Below, in pieces: positions 1 through 11,464 of a stretch of 64,000 nucleotides of DNA. Under the pieces are notes generated by a model. That model had not been told where the DNA came from, made no database searches, and saw only the letters and a program-made list of their open reading frames with translations. The position numbers were made by a program, and so were the translations under genes. Within the stretch, counting starts at the first letter, position 1. Each line of letters starts with the position of its first letter. The DNA is from Corydoras sp. C115 (Eukaryota > Chordata > Actinopteri > Siluriformes > Callichthyidae), in the NCBI GenBank assembly GCA_019802505.1, contig JAFMOC010000076.1:2220501-2284500 (forward strand), written 5' to 3'.

Positions 1-504
1 TCTCAGATCAATACAGTGGTTAAAAAAGCATACAATAATAAATGAGCTAAACAGTTGAAACAAATGAGCAATTATTCATTTAGAGAGCTACACACACAAA
101 CACACATACAAAAATTACTTACTCAGATTAGCCCGGCTGCAAAAATGGCCACATTGTGTCACAGAAAATGCGCTTTAGTTTTCCCCAAGGCAGTATTTCT
201 GTTGCACCCAACTAAAGCATTTTTGTCTTTCATGTGCTCCGTGCGACTTCATGGGGCAGACACCACGATGCACTAGATCAGTATGCCATTAAGTCAGGTG
301 TGCAAGAGATGAAGGCCAGCATGGTTTAAATTATTCCTTGCTTAAAAAGACCAGATTTAACTCTTTAGCTAATTAATTGCAGTATTAGGTTTGTAATGTC
401 TTACAGACACACCAAAATGGTTGGGTTGCATTAAGTAAAGTGTCAAAAACCTGTGTGCAAATGTTGTAAATTCTCTGAAGAAAGTGATACTAGTGTCCTG
501 GAGT
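1..504. other. Intergenic DNA, nothing recognised
   Basis: AT-rich sequence without coding signal. The one short open frame near the start (55-276) has a low-complexity composition and no recognisable domain. No RNA gene, repeat family or promoter was recognised. Confidence 0.6.
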
Positions 505-753
505 AGTGGTGGAAAAAGTATTCATATCCTTTATTTAAGTAAAAGTAGGAGAATATAATGATTTTCTGTTAAAATTTCTCACATAAGAAATCCTACTTAA
601 GTGAGTGCAGGGAATTATTAATTATATTTCTCTGCTTATAAGAAGAATGTTGTGGTTAATCTCTCTAACATATGATGACATCAGCATCAGCATCCATGCA
701 CCTTCTATTGGCCACTGAGTGGTGGCCAATGGTGGGAATTATCCACCACTGTA
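505..753. mobile_element. Short inverted-repeat-bounded element (MITE-like, hAT-type guess)
   Basis: The segment opens with agtggtggaaaaagta and closes with tccaccact, so its ends are inverted copies of each other. The opening words and the following 'tttaagtaaaagta' phrase resemble a nonautonomous DNA transposon common in teleosts (from memory, not searched). There is no transposase frame. Near the right end an inner palindrome (attggccactgagtggtggccaat) could form a hairpin. No convincing target-site duplication was found, so the exact ends are uncertain. Confidence 0.5.
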
Positions 754-1273
754 CATTACTGACTTCAGTGAAAAAAACAAACTAAAAAAAACCCTGTTTG
801 ATTATTTTTTTTTACAATACCAAATGTCAAAACACAAATGTTTGATTGACTTTATATGTATAGATTTTATATACATGTAGATTTTACAGTATGTAGCTGG
901 CATTACTTTTGTAGCTGCCGGAGAAATTTCATTAGTTTTATTTAATTCGTTCATTAGTTAATTTTTTAAGTTGCTTTCCCCCTTTTTTGGGGGTGATAGT
1001 GGGGTACTTAAGTCTATTCCTGTGCACATTGTTTAAAAGGCAGGTAATAAACCCTGTACAGGTTACCAGGGTTAACATGACTTCCAGAGCTCTGAAAGGA
1101 AACCCATGCAAAATGTGGTGAGAACATTTAAGTTTTCCAAAGACATAATATAGTGTAATGGTAAGTATTTTATTTACTGTATAGTACAGTACTTAGTGCA
1201 ACGAACTTACTTACATTTACATACTTTATTTCATAGTCTATAATGTAGTGTTTTTAGATTTTTTTATTTTTTA
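754..1273. other. AT-rich intergenic DNA, nothing recognised
   Basis: Low-complexity AT-rich sequence with short A and T runs. No gene, RNA or repeat boundary recognised before the SINE that follows. Confidence 0.5.
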
Positions 1274-1283
1274 TTTATTTGGT

Positions 1284-1639
1284 CGCACGGTGGCTTAGTG
1301 GTTAGCATGTTCCCCTTTCAGCACTAGGGATTCCCGTTTCGAATCCCCATCTGGGTGGAGTTTCCATGTTCTCCCCGTGTCCGCGTGGGTTTCCTCCGGG
1401 TTCTTCGGTTTCTTCCCACAGTCCAAAAACATGGATCAAGTCAATTGAGTTCTCTAAATTGCCCAATATAGAGTATGCCTGTTTAAGTGAGTGTGTACCC
1501 AGCGATGGATTGGCGCCCTGTCCTGGGTGTATCTGCCCAGCGCCCGAAACGTTCTGCCCTGGATGGGCATGGGGAACCCCCCCACAACCCTGATATAGGA
1601 TAAAACGGAAGATAATGAGTGAATGAATGAATTAATGAA
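1284..1639 (+). mobile_element. tRNA-derived SINE, full-length copy 1
   Basis: The head is tRNA-like, with a box A-like 'tggcttagtgg' and a box B-like stretch that has lost the perfect ggttcgaatcc. The central part (ctccgggttc-ttcggtttc-ttcccacagtccaaaaacatg) matches the central domain seen in fish HE1/Mermaid-type (V-SINE) elements, as known from the literature. The tail is an (atga)n-like run. A 10-bp direct repeat, tttatttggt, flanks it at 1274-1283 and 1640-1649, the mark of L1/L2-type retroposition. The open frame inside it is not a gene. Confidence 0.85.
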
Positions 1640-1649
1640 TTTATTTGGT

Positions 1650-3788
1650 AATTACACAATATTCCCCATTTTACCCAATTTTAGATGAAAAATAAGTCCT
1701 AAGTGAGATCTGGATTTAAGAATTAAAACAGGGTCCACATTTAGATATGCACATCATATCATTCAGTAAAAATTTATTAACTAAATTAAATATTTTTCTT
1801 GTAAGAAAGCTTGCACCATGCCTTTAAAAATAGACACCTTAAAACATAGAGTAAGTCCATATTCCTTGAAAATATTCCTTGAAAGAGGCTGATTTACATG
1901 TAACATTCATAGTAACATTATTAGGGGATGGGTGGAGGAGGTGCATGAACATTATAGGGGAGCAATATGGAGCGTGAGAAACAACATCCCACTGTGACTA
2001 TTGGAAATTCTGCCTTGTCAGTGATAATATTTCAACATCGTTTAATTATTAATAAATTATAACAACATCCTGTATGGTTTAATTTAACAAAACAGTATAT
2101 TTTAATTCATCCATACATCATACAGGTTAAAAAGTATAAGATTGGTCATGCTGATTTTAAGACAACTTAAAATATGATACTGATTAAAATGCAAATTTAT
2201 CACAGCACATGTTTTTTAAGTTGATTTAAAAAAAAAAATGTTAGTTATACTTAGTATGTCTTAAATAATGGTACTATAAAGTTGTACATAAAAATGTAAA
2301 TGATTTTTTGTTTTGTTTTTTGAAAAACCCACTGTATCTGATCAGCAGCATCAGATTAATATAATGAATTTACCATTACTGATTTTGCAATAGCAATGGT
2401 TCTTTTTAGCTCATGGCTAAACAGGTCAGGACTGACCCTGAGCTTGTCAATTACATAAACAAGTGTTGTTGGTGTGTAAATGTTTTAATATTTACTTATT
2501 TAATAGTTGTAATATTTTTTTGGGGTGTGTATTAAATTTAGAATGGCAGATGTACAAAAATAGGTTTTTTTATTAATACTCCTTGAAATCGATATGAAAC
2601 GTCCTTGTACTAATGAGTCATAATTATTGAAAAATGGATTATGACAAATTATAGTTGTCTGACTTGATAATAAAATAAATATGGGTAATCTAGAAGTGTA
2701 TAGTGTAATATAAAGGGTAAAGTGTGTTTTCACAAATAGGTATTAAAGATAATTATTAAAGCAAACATCATTTCATTGAAATTATTATATACTAATTTAT
2801 AGTAGACAGAAATATTTAGGGAGTTATTAAACCTTGTTTCCACATCCAAACAATTTGTATGGCATCAAAGTGTAATAATTTCCCAACTCACCATAATTGC
2901 CTATTTTTTGTTAAAACTTAACATTATCCAAAATAACTAATTTCCACAAACATTGTGTATGCCTAACAGGTGCCCACTCAATATTTTTGTGGTGAATGTG
3001 TTTACATGTATTAAGACTTTGACAACAGAACAAACTTTTGACATCATCATCTATGTTCTCTAATGTAATCCCATTTTAAACCTAATTAATGAGTTATGGA
3101 AAAATGTACAGAAAACATTTTGTATTAAGCAGGTTGAACAATTTGCTTTATATTTTTTAATCACATAAACCTAATAGAAAACTCTGTGCTTTGTGTGCAA
3201 AACAAGGCTGCACCAACTTCCCAGTTATTATTAATCTAGTTGATTTTTTTTTAAAAACAACATTTTATCTGGTAGTATAATTAAATGAAAAATTGAAATA
3301 AACATTTTAATTTAAGGGTTACATTTGTAAAATAGTTTAATGGAACATTTATGTTAATTAACCACAGAGACCTTTTCCTTTTAATCAGTTTTACCCATAT
3401 TTCCCACAAGTACCAATAGTTCTGAAGCTGACAGTTTACCCTCATCATCAAGGCCACAGTAGAAGCGCTTTTATTTGGTGGTGAATCAGTATATGCAAAA
3501 GGTGATGGTGTAATTGGGTAGGTCATTATCTTTTAATAAAAACATTGCAGTGTGTGCATTCCTAAAAATGTTTTAACATTTGAAGCGTGAATATTAATCA
3601 CACATTTTAATTCTACACTTTTATATAAAATATAAAATTCTGATTTAAACTAACATTAAAACAATATGATTTAATCTTATTTATGGCAGACGTTTTGCTA
3701 CTACATTATGAAAAATTACAGATCTGGCACTTATAGGCATCGAAGATATATTTTATGATCATGCTAATCTAATTTATTTAATTGGAAA
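1650..3788. other. AT-rich intergenic DNA, nothing recognised
   Basis: About 2.1 kb of very AT-rich DNA. The open frames at 2500-2733 and 3281-3526 (minus) have composition expected by chance. No RNA gene, repeat family or CNE-like block stood out. Confidence 0.5.
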
Positions 3789-4396
3789 ATTTTGGTGTGA
3801 AAACTAATTATTTCATTGTATCACACTTGAATGACAAAGCTACTGATGAATTTCACTTTGTCACTTTGCTAATTTCTAATTAATTTGTCATTTATTTTGG
3901 CTTATGTGGATTTATTAGGTAATGTAGGGCCTCCATACAAGCAACATGTAATCCTAGCCAGAGGAGCTGTTATATTTAGTGTGTAGGGTATTGTAACGCA
4001 TGTTGTCATGAATATGAAAAATAATTAAGGTTTTTGATCCTGAACCATTGCATGACTGTTCTTTAAGCTGTACTTTCTTTGGATTCTTCGGATTTTGGTG
4101 TGAAAACTAATTATTTCATTGTATCACACTTGAATGACAAAGCTACTGATGAATTTCACTTTGTCACTTTGTTAATTTCTAATTAATTTGTCATTATTTT
4201 TGGCTTAATGTGGATTTATTAGGTAATGTAGGGCCTCCATACAAGCAACATGTAATCCTAGCCAGAGGAGCTGTTATATTAGTGTGGTAGGGGTATTGTA
4301 ACGCATGTTGTCATGAATATGAAAAATAATTAAGGTTTTTGATCCTGAACCATTGCATGACTGTTCTTTAAGCTGTACTTTCTTTGGATTCTTCGG
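3789..4396. repeat. 303-bp tandem duplication, two near-identical units
   Basis: Unit 1 (3789-4091) and unit 2 (4092-4396) both start with attttggtgtgaaaactaat and end with ggattcttcgg, directly abutting. By eye they differ at only a few sites, mostly one-base insertions or deletions in short runs (for example catttattttgg against cattatttttgg, and gtgtagggta against gtggtaggggta). The unit is single-copy-looking sequence without simple repeats and contains several homeodomain-like taatta sites. It is either a recent local duplication or a collapsed/duplicated haplotype in the assembly. Confidence 0.9.
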
Positions 4397-5683
4397 AGTG
4401 TAAAATCATTTGAAAAATGCCATCCTGTATGGCTCTTCTGTGAACTGAATCTGTAAGCTATTCACTTCTAGCATATATGCCCCTACAGGCACTTTTTATT
4501 GCAAAGGCACTTGAGAATTGTTTTAAATAATAGTAAAGAAAAAAGGCCAATACATTACCTCCTGGGTTTAGGTTTACTGATTTTTGGTAAAAACCCAAAT
4601 CCCCCCAAGATTAAAAAAAAAAATTCCAATGCCGATTCTACGCCTGCCAATCTCAAGAACAGGATTTCCTTGGGCTGCTTCCCATAGCTTTCTTCTTTCT
4701 TCCTTTCCTTCTGTTTCTCCACACTGCTGGAGGCATGATTAAGGACATCCAAATTCTTCCCCCACATTTTGGTTCCAAAATACAGACTCTCCAGAAATAC
4801 TTCCTCCTCAGACACTCTAGATGCATTTGTATTTTTTCATGTAGTTCTGTTTTGCTTTGCATTATTATTTTACTAGACAGCCTAAATTATTATGCTCTAA
4901 ACACAGTTTCTGATATACCCTCTTTCACATAACTTTCTAATAGTTTCCTTCTTCTAAAATTTGTTTTAAAAAAAACTCAAAATTCTTTCTTGGGAAAATC
5001 GTTGTCCGCTTGTGTTTCTTCCGGTTCTCCGGTTTTACCTTTATTTAATATTACCTTTTACCTTTAATGAATACAGATGCTTTTAAATGTTGCACTAATT
5101 ACATGAAGTGTCTAATTTAATACCACCATGTAAAACTTTTCATAGACCCCCTAACTACACTATCCACTAGTTAAATGATATAAAAAAACTACACAAAAAA
5201 TCTGAAGAACTATGAATCAGACATGGTAGCATTCAGAAATGCACTCCTAACAATGTTCTTTAGGTGATATACTGTCATCTATCATGTGAGAAATATGAAA
5301 ACTTTCTTAGCATACTCAAATTTTGATCTGGATCTGAACTCACAATCATCTTCGAGGTAAAGCAAAATTTACAGAATTGACTTTTGCTGCCCAATTCATT
5401 CAGAAGGAACAATAAACTATAAAAAATCTCCATTGATGTTTTTTGAAAATATATTATTTAATGCCCTTTAGCGCAGAAGAATGATGGGCTTATGTGGAAT
5501 AGCCAGTGAAACTGGTTATTTTTATACAAGGATGCAAAGGGGTTGTAGTATTTAATCCTTGTAATATTTTGATTTAACATTTAGATATCAAAACAATGTA
5601 TCAACTTGTAAAAACAATGGTGTTGTATGTACCATCAAGCTTAAATTTTATGTTCATCTCATGATGGATCATTTTTACCTAAT
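4397..5683. other. Intergenic DNA with one minus-strand open frame of unknown status
   Basis: Mostly AT-rich. The part at about 4555-4930 is less AT-rich and holds a minus-strand open frame (4555-4815) whose lysine/glutamate-rich peptide is not recognised. Pyrimidine-rich runs in this part make a chance frame likely. Nothing else was seen. Confidence 0.4.
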
Positions 5684-5695
5684 TGTTTTGTGTAC

Positions 5696-6046
5696 GGCGG
5701 CACGGTGGCTTAGTGGTTAGCATGTTCGCCTCTCAGCGCTAGGGATTCCCGGTTCGAATCCCCATCTGGGTGGAGTTTCCATGTTCTCCCCGTGTCTGCG
5801 TGGGTTTCCTCCGGGTTCTCCGGTTTCCTCCCACAGTCCAAAAACATGGATCAAGTCAATTGAATTCTCCAAATTGCCCCATATAGAGTGTGTCTGTGTG
5901 AGTGAGTGTGTGCCCAGCGATGGATTGGTGCCCTGTCCTGGGTCTATCTGCCCAGCGCCCGAAACGTTCTCCCCTGGATGGGCATGGGGAACCCCACCGC
6001 GACCCTAATAGAGGATAAAGCGGGAGACAATGAATGAATGAATGAA
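5696..6046 (+). mobile_element. tRNA-derived SINE, full-length copy 2 (best-preserved)
   Basis: This is the cleanest copy in the window and a useful reference for the family. It starts ggcggcacggtgg and carries box A (tggcttagtgg, 5706-5716) and box B (ggttcgaatcc, 5751-5761), the internal RNA polymerase III promoter of tRNA genes. The conserved central domain with cagtccaaaaacatgg follows, then a 3' unit ending aggataaagcgggag and an (atga)n tail. A 12-bp target-site duplication, tgttttgtgtac, flanks it at 5684-5695 and 6047-6058. The perfect flanks suggest a young insertion. Confidence 0.93.
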
Positions 6047-6058
6047 TGTTTTGTGTAC

Positions 6059-7254
6059 ATTATTTATTTTTACTTATTAACTGCAATGATAGGGTTACAG
6101 CTAACTGTGCCTTCTGTCATTATTCTGTTGGTTGTATATGAACAAAAATTGTGCAAATCTATTAAGTACTAGGTTATCCTTTGCATTGATCTTTTTATCA
6201 TCAACTTATTATGAAGCTCTTTGGGTAATTAATAATTAATAAGGCACAACAGAAATTATTTAGGTTTTCAATGGCTTGCATTTATTAAAGGCCATGGTAT
6301 GGTCAATTCTGATGTTTTAAAAATGAATGATTGCATTTGAGGAATTAATCAAGCTTGTATATGTATTGTGCTTGTTGTTGGTTTATATTTTAGTTCATGT
6401 ATATTTCTGTGCTTTACTCCTGAACCATGTAGGCAAAAAATCTTACTCTTATGTCTTCTTCAAGTTGTTGCTATGAATATAGTTGCTTAGTTGCATATAT
6501 GCTTTTTGTCTTCTTTATTTTGTGCTAAGGTCTTAGAAATGCCTTTAGTAAGAGATGAATGTCTTCATACAAATACCACAACAAACTACCATGTGTGAAA
6601 TGTTTAATTTTTTGACATTTCTTGTCCCTTAATAGGTTGGAATTATTGAGCTGAGAGAGTTAAACATAATTAAGTAGACTATTTCTGCATTGCATTCTGT
6701 CTAAAAACTTTGAGGTTGAGAATGTCACATATGACTTAAATGTTGTTCAATTTCTTTTTAAAAATGTCTCTGGAATGCTGCATGCTTGAGACTTGCTTTC
6801 AACAGTCCACCAATGGTTACTGTTGTGCCTTCCTAATATAGTAAATGATTTTATGATTTTTTTAAATTAGGGTCTTCTCTGTTGTATTTTGTGTTTCATA
6901 GGGAGCCAGTGAATTAGTGGGTAACGAACTCTACCTCCTAAATTATTAGTTTGGACCTACAATGTCACTGTGTGTTAGTTATGGCATTCTGTGTTTTAAA
7001 AAACTCTGTTTCATTTGGTATTAGCATATGTTAAACCATATACATGCTGTTTATGTCACTTAGCATTAATGATTCATTTACATATCTGCAAATCATTCAT
7101 TTTTGATCATTAATGCACACCATATCAGTACTAATTTTGAATTTTTCACCTGTTCATCAATCAAAAGCTTAAAGGAATTTTTAATAGTTTAGCACAGGGC
7201 AAATATACAGAAAACACATTAACATTTAGGAATGATTAACTGTCTCCTGTTCAC
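6059..7254. other. AT-rich intergenic DNA, nothing recognised
   Basis: No coding signal, RNA gene or repeat boundary was recognised. Base composition is uniform and AT-rich. Confidence 0.5.
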
Positions 7255-7269
7255 CAGATTTATTTTTCT

Positions 7270-7385
7270 TTAGACTGTGGGACGAAGGTGGCGTGCCCAA
7301 AAGAAACCCATGTGAAGAACGAGTCTACTCATCAAACCATATTGTAAGGCAATTGTACTATCCACTAAACCACAGAGCTGCCCCA
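7270..7385 (-). mobile_element. Decayed SINE head, possible
   Basis: A run reading 'ttagactgtgggacgaagg ... aaacccatgtgaagaacga ... actatccactaaaccacagagctgcccc' follows the order of the minus-strand SINE head (central domain, then tRNA-like part) but is heavily diverged. It is probably an old relative of the better copies. Confidence 0.45.
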
Positions 7386-7804
7386 AATTACTCTATTTTG
7401 TTTTTATTTACATTTTCACTTTTTCTTGTAATCGGGTTGTGGGTGGTCTGTTTAATCTGGCACCTCTACTATAACTTTCTGCCATATGAGACACAGCCAA
7501 AATATAATAAGGCAACATAGCCTTTTGCTTCCCTGATACACATAAGCCTCCTTGCTTTAACAAGGTTTGTACCATGCGAAGGGTCTGCCATCACATTTTT
7601 TATTTCAGGATTCAAAAGTGGCATATCACTATACTGTGTCAAGTAAGTTTACATCATCATTTACAGAAATCACCTTTAATTATCAGCCCCCTATTACTAT
7701 TCCATATTTCTGATAATATGGTGATATTTTATAAAATATAAAACAAATGAGATTGGTATTTGTTTATTCTTTAAAACTTTTGTTTAAGCAACAAAAAGGT
7801 TTCA

Positions 7805-7935
7805 CACATTAACATCCCCACCACATCAGTGTCACTGCAGTGCTGGAAACAAATAACACTAAACAAATACCACCTGCTCTGTGGTGAATTTGTGGCTGAG
7901 TATAGTCTGAGTATAAAAAAGTGCTGTAAGGTGGT
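7805..7935 (+). repeat. Fragment of mirror-arm interspersed repeat, copy 1
   Basis: The phrase caccacatcagtgtcactgc, followed by agtgctgg and 'cacctgctctgtggtg', is typical of a widespread teleost interspersed repeat that I recognise from memory but cannot name with confidence. Related segments occur in this window at 8580, 9950, 18895, 23885 and 47710. Only the right-arm end is present here. Confidence 0.55.
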
Positions 7936-7998
7936 TCACCACTTTGTGCTGAACTTTAATCAAGAATTGTAAATTTCATTTATCAACCCAAAATTAAA

Positions 7999-8167
7999 GA
8001 ATTCACCTTGAGCCTTGTTTTTGGACTGTGGGAGGAAACCGGAGAACCCTGAGGAAACCAACGTGTACACGGGGAGAACATGGAAACTCCACCCAGATTG
8101 GGATTCGAACCAGGAATCCCTAGCGCTTAGAGGCAAATGTGCTAACCACTAAGCCACCGTGCCACCC
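7999..8167 (-). mobile_element. tRNA-derived SINE, 5' half only (copy 3)
   Basis: On the minus strand the tRNA-like head is intact (ccaccgtgcc edge, box A region ctaaccactaagcca, box B region attcgaacc), followed by the central domain up to tttttggactgtggg. The whole 3' half is missing. Retroposed elements normally lose the 5' end, so this loss of the 3' half points to a later deletion or to a short element variant. Confidence 0.8.
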
Positions 8168-8579
8168 TCTGCTGTATACAGAATTTTGCATATACTTTGT
8201 GAATGGTTTAGGATATCTGATTTGTAAATAACATGAGCAACTTTTCTCTAACAAATGTTTAGGAGACCCAAACACCTGTAACCAAAGACTATTAATCAAT
8301 TAAGACTTTTAATTGTAACAAAGTTTTAAATAAATTTTAAACTAGTCACAAGAGGAGTGAAAAGTAACAGTGGTAAACATTTCTCTGTCGAACATATAGT
8401 GGAAGGTCTATAATAACACATTTGTTCATATAACAAAACAAATCAATTGAGCTATATGAGTGAAAACGTTGTACTGAGATGAATGTTAGACACAGCTGTG
8501 TTTTTAAACAATGTGTCCACTCGCACAAACAAATGTGTTTATTTTTATTGCACATGTAAAGTTAAAAAGTAATGAGTAG

Positions 8580-8832
8580 CTCATCTGCTGTCTAGTTTGT
8601 GACACTCATCCTGTAGTCCTTTGTCATTGAACACAGGCCTCTGCCCACAGTGCTTTTGTTGGATCTATATTTTTGGTTGGTGGTTAATTATCACTCCAGA
8701 AGTGACACATCAGCGGGGCTGTGCCTGATCCTTTTGCATTGAGCACAAGAGAAACTAACACGGCACCACCACTTAATTGTCATGGCATTGTTAAGAATGT
8801 GCCACCACCCAAATAGTACGGGATCAATAATA
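8580..8832 (+). repeat. Mirror-arm interspersed repeat, copy 2 (centre and right arm)
   Basis: It contains 'cacaggcctctgcccacagtg', 'tatatttttggttggtgg', 'ccagaagtgacac', a diverged 'gctgtgcctgatcc' and 'ccaccacccaaatagtac', in the same order as the other copies. No open frame is present. The family seems to be nonautonomous; its ends and mobility class are not determined here. Confidence 0.6.
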
Positions 8833-9465
8833 CATTTATATATATTGCTATTTCAAAGTTGCTACACAACATGTCAATGTTTTTTACACACAGTCTACTT
8901 TACAGTTGTATACGTTTTTATAATCTAATGTAAAACATGTACATATTTTTGGATGTTTTCTGTTATGGTTCTGTTGCTTTCAGAATAGAGTAACAGGGAC
9001 TAATAAATGATATGGGGAAACACATGGTCCATAGTTTTTAATTGTAGAAATACGAAATCTATGTGATAAGTGGAAATGCTAAATTATGCAATGATTGCTG
9101 TTTATTGTATTGTGCATTTTTTTCATGGCCAATAAGTTATATATAACTACTTTATAAAGTTTGTGGATTTAAATTTTGAAAAGAGTGATATTTTCTTTTG
9201 CATCAGTGGCTCTTTTCAAAGTTGGTCCTGTTAATAAAAAAGCTACAGTTTTGGAGTTATTTAAACCAGTTTACATTTCTGTATGTGTAAAATGAATTAT
9301 GAGAATAAACCCATATAGGCATGGGGAGGACATGCAGACCTTTTAGTGCCTTTTTCTCCAGTGTAGGCTGAGCTGCAATGCTGTCTTCTCAGCAGTTAAT
9401 TTGAAATGGCAGACTACTGCATTGAGCTGAGCATGAAAACATAACCAAAATAAGGTTTCCACGGT
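8833..9465. other. AT-rich intergenic DNA, nothing recognised
   Basis: No gene or RNA signal. The part at about 9315-9420 may be another heavily eroded SINE piece (gggaggacatgcagacc) but is too weak to call. Confidence 0.4.
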
Positions 9466-9469
9466 TCAT

Positions 9470-9496
9470 TCATCCATCCATCCATCCATCCATCCA
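9470..9496. repeat. (CATC)n microsatellite
   Basis: About six units of catc abut the SINE that follows. They are probably the expanded tail of that minus-strand SINE, because the family ends in a tetranucleotide run. Confidence 0.85.
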
Positions 9497-9818
9497 TTAT
9501 CTTCCACTTATTCCTCTGCTATGCTCATGGGGGATGGGAGGATTGCATCCCATCCAGGGGAGACTGTTTCAGGCGCTGGCAGGTACACCCAGGATAGGGT
9601 GCCAATCTATCACTGGGCACACACTCACAAAGACACACACACCATATAGGGACATTTATTTTTAGAGCAGCCAATTTACATTGAATCCATGTTTTTTGGA
9701 CTGTGGGAGGAAACTGGAGAACCCGGAGGAAACCCACGCTAACACAGGGAAAATATGGAAACTCCACCAAGAGGTGAGAGGTGAATGTTCTAACCACTTT
9801 ACCACCATGCTGCTCGAT
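9497..9818 (-). mobile_element. tRNA-derived SINE, diverged copy 4
   Basis: The full element can be followed on the minus strand: tail side 'attatcttccacttattcctc', then 'atccaggggaga', 'gggtgccaatctatcactgggcacacactc', the central 'tttttggactgtgggaggaaac' and the head 'ctaaccactttaccaccatgc'. The box B region is eroded. It is clearly older than copies 2 and 5. Confidence 0.8.
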
Positions 9819-9949
9819 TCCCATGGTCCATATATGGAATATTCTTACAGCTCTATGTATATTTATACACACCCCTAACACCTACATATATTGTACACTT
9901 TTCTGGAACTTATTTTATATGTTCTTCGTTGCATATACATTATTTGGTT

Positions 9950-10290
9950 GTTGGATAATTCTCAGCACTACATTGACACCAAAGTGCTTGTGGTGTTATA
10001 TTGTCTGTTATGCTGTCATGACTAGCTCGGACACAATGTGCTGATGGAGTTTTTAAATCACTGTTTACTCTCTGTCAATTCTATGGGGCACATCCATTTT
10101 GTTGCTCCACCTTTTATCAGAGACTCCTCTGTTTTTGTACAGTTTTTGTTAGTCATGCTTTAATCCTTTTTAGTGCTCACAGGCCTCTGCATACTGGATG
10201 CTGGTGGTTGGACATTTTTGGTTAACATGTTAACATTGGGGTTGTAACTGATAGAATAGACAGTGAGTGCATGAACAAAGAGCTGTAGTA
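9950..10290 (+). repeat. Mirror-arm interspersed repeat, copy 3 (left arm and centre)
   Basis: It begins with 'ataattctcagcactacattgacacc', continues through 'agctcggacacaatgtgctg', 'atggagtttttaaatcactg' and 'cagagactcctc', and ends with 'cacaggcctctgcatactgg' and 'atttttggtta'. The left arm reads as the reverse complement of the right arm seen in copies 2 and 5, showing that the family has inverted arms around a centre. Confidence 0.55.
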
Positions 10291-10343
10291 AATTAGCAGA
10301 TAAGTGTATAATGCAGTTATTCTTTTATTAGTTTTTTAAGATT

Positions 10344-10689
10344 AATTAATTCACTATCTCCCGCTTTATCCTCTATTAGGGTCGCGGTGGGGTTCCCCAT
10401 GCCCATCCAGGGGAGAACGTCTCGGGCGCTGGGCAGATAGACCCAGGACAGGGCACCAATCCATCGCTGGGCACACACTCACTCACTCATACACACTCTA
10501 TATGGGGCAATTTGGAGAACTCAATTGACTTGATCCATGTTTTTGGACTGTGGGAGGAAACCGGAGAACCCGGAGGAAACCCACGCGGACACAGGGAGAA
10601 CATGGAAACTCCACCCAGATGGGGATTCGAACCGGGAATCCCTAGCGCTGAGAGGCGAACGTGCTAACCACTAAGCCACCGTGCCGCCC
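10344..10689 (-). mobile_element. tRNA-derived SINE, full-length copy 5
   Basis: A well-preserved minus-strand copy with intact head (box A and box B both readable: ctaaccactaagcca and ggattcgaacc), central domain and 3' unit. A 13-bp target-site duplication, gttttttaagatt, lies at 10331-10343 and 10690-10702. Near identity to copy 2 suggests recent activity of this subfamily. Confidence 0.92.
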
Positions 10690-10702
10690 GTTTTTTAAGA
10701 TT

Positions 10703-11256
10703 TGAGTTATTTTTTTTATCTTAAATTAACTGTGACTTTGTAATCATTATGCAGTAAAAACGCCTCTAATAATGCAGTTTTTCAATAAAATGTGTAAAAA
10801 AACTTCTTTACACAGATGTACTTTTAAGTTCTGAAGCCTTAATGCACATGGAATCTGACTCTTACAGCCACTCATGACCTTTTAAGAAATGAGACACCTA
10901 AAGCATTTATTTTCCTTTCATCTCCGGTGAAGGGATATAAATCTGATGTGTGATCCCTATCAAGTTCATGTCTAATGTCAACAGGTACCTTAAGGTCTGC
11001 CTCAGAGAAAGTATTATGCAGCCACATCAGCTATAGAATTACATGTGTTCATATTCCTTTTTGAGTGTTTGCTGACTGTCTCCACCCTTTTATACCTTTA
11101 CCCCAGGCAGTACTTTGTGACCACACCAAAATCAATGTCCTGTCTAACCTGTTGTTGAAAATAGAAATGTGAAACAGTTGTTGTAATTTACAGGGGAATC
11201 ATTGTAACTTTTTAATAATTAAAAATCTTGAAAATTTTAGATCATTTGCTACCCAG

Positions 11257-11259
<3 letters not shown>
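10703..11259. other. AT-rich intergenic DNA, nothing recognised
   Basis: No gene, RNA or repeat boundary recognised. Confidence 0.5.

Positions 11260-11291
<32 letters not shown>
11260..11291. repeat. Poly(T) run of about 32 bases
   Basis: An uninterrupted T run. It might be the reverse of an old poly(A) tail, but no retroposed gene body was seen next to it. Confidence 0.9.
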
Positions 11292-11296
<5 letters not shown>

Positions 11297-11464
11297 GGTA
11301 ATTAAAAAACAAATAATAATACTCTAGACGTCAGATTGGACAGATTGCGTACACAACAGTGTAACTGTTTTTTCCTTAACCACTGACTTGTATCGTAAAT
11401 GTAAATGATTATTGGTGAGTTTCAATTTCTTTCAAATTCAATTTCATTTAATTTAACGAAAATC

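Noticed and set aside
1366..1593. Repeated open frames beginning MFSPC (also at 5781-6008 and 52255-52509) and their minus-strand counterparts at 54490-55473
   Set aside because: They lie inside SINE copies; similarity among them reflects the repeat, not a gene family.
5706..5761. Possible tRNA gene from box A and box B
   Set aside because: The box A and box B words are inside a SINE; the sequence does not fold as a tRNA and continues into the SINE body.
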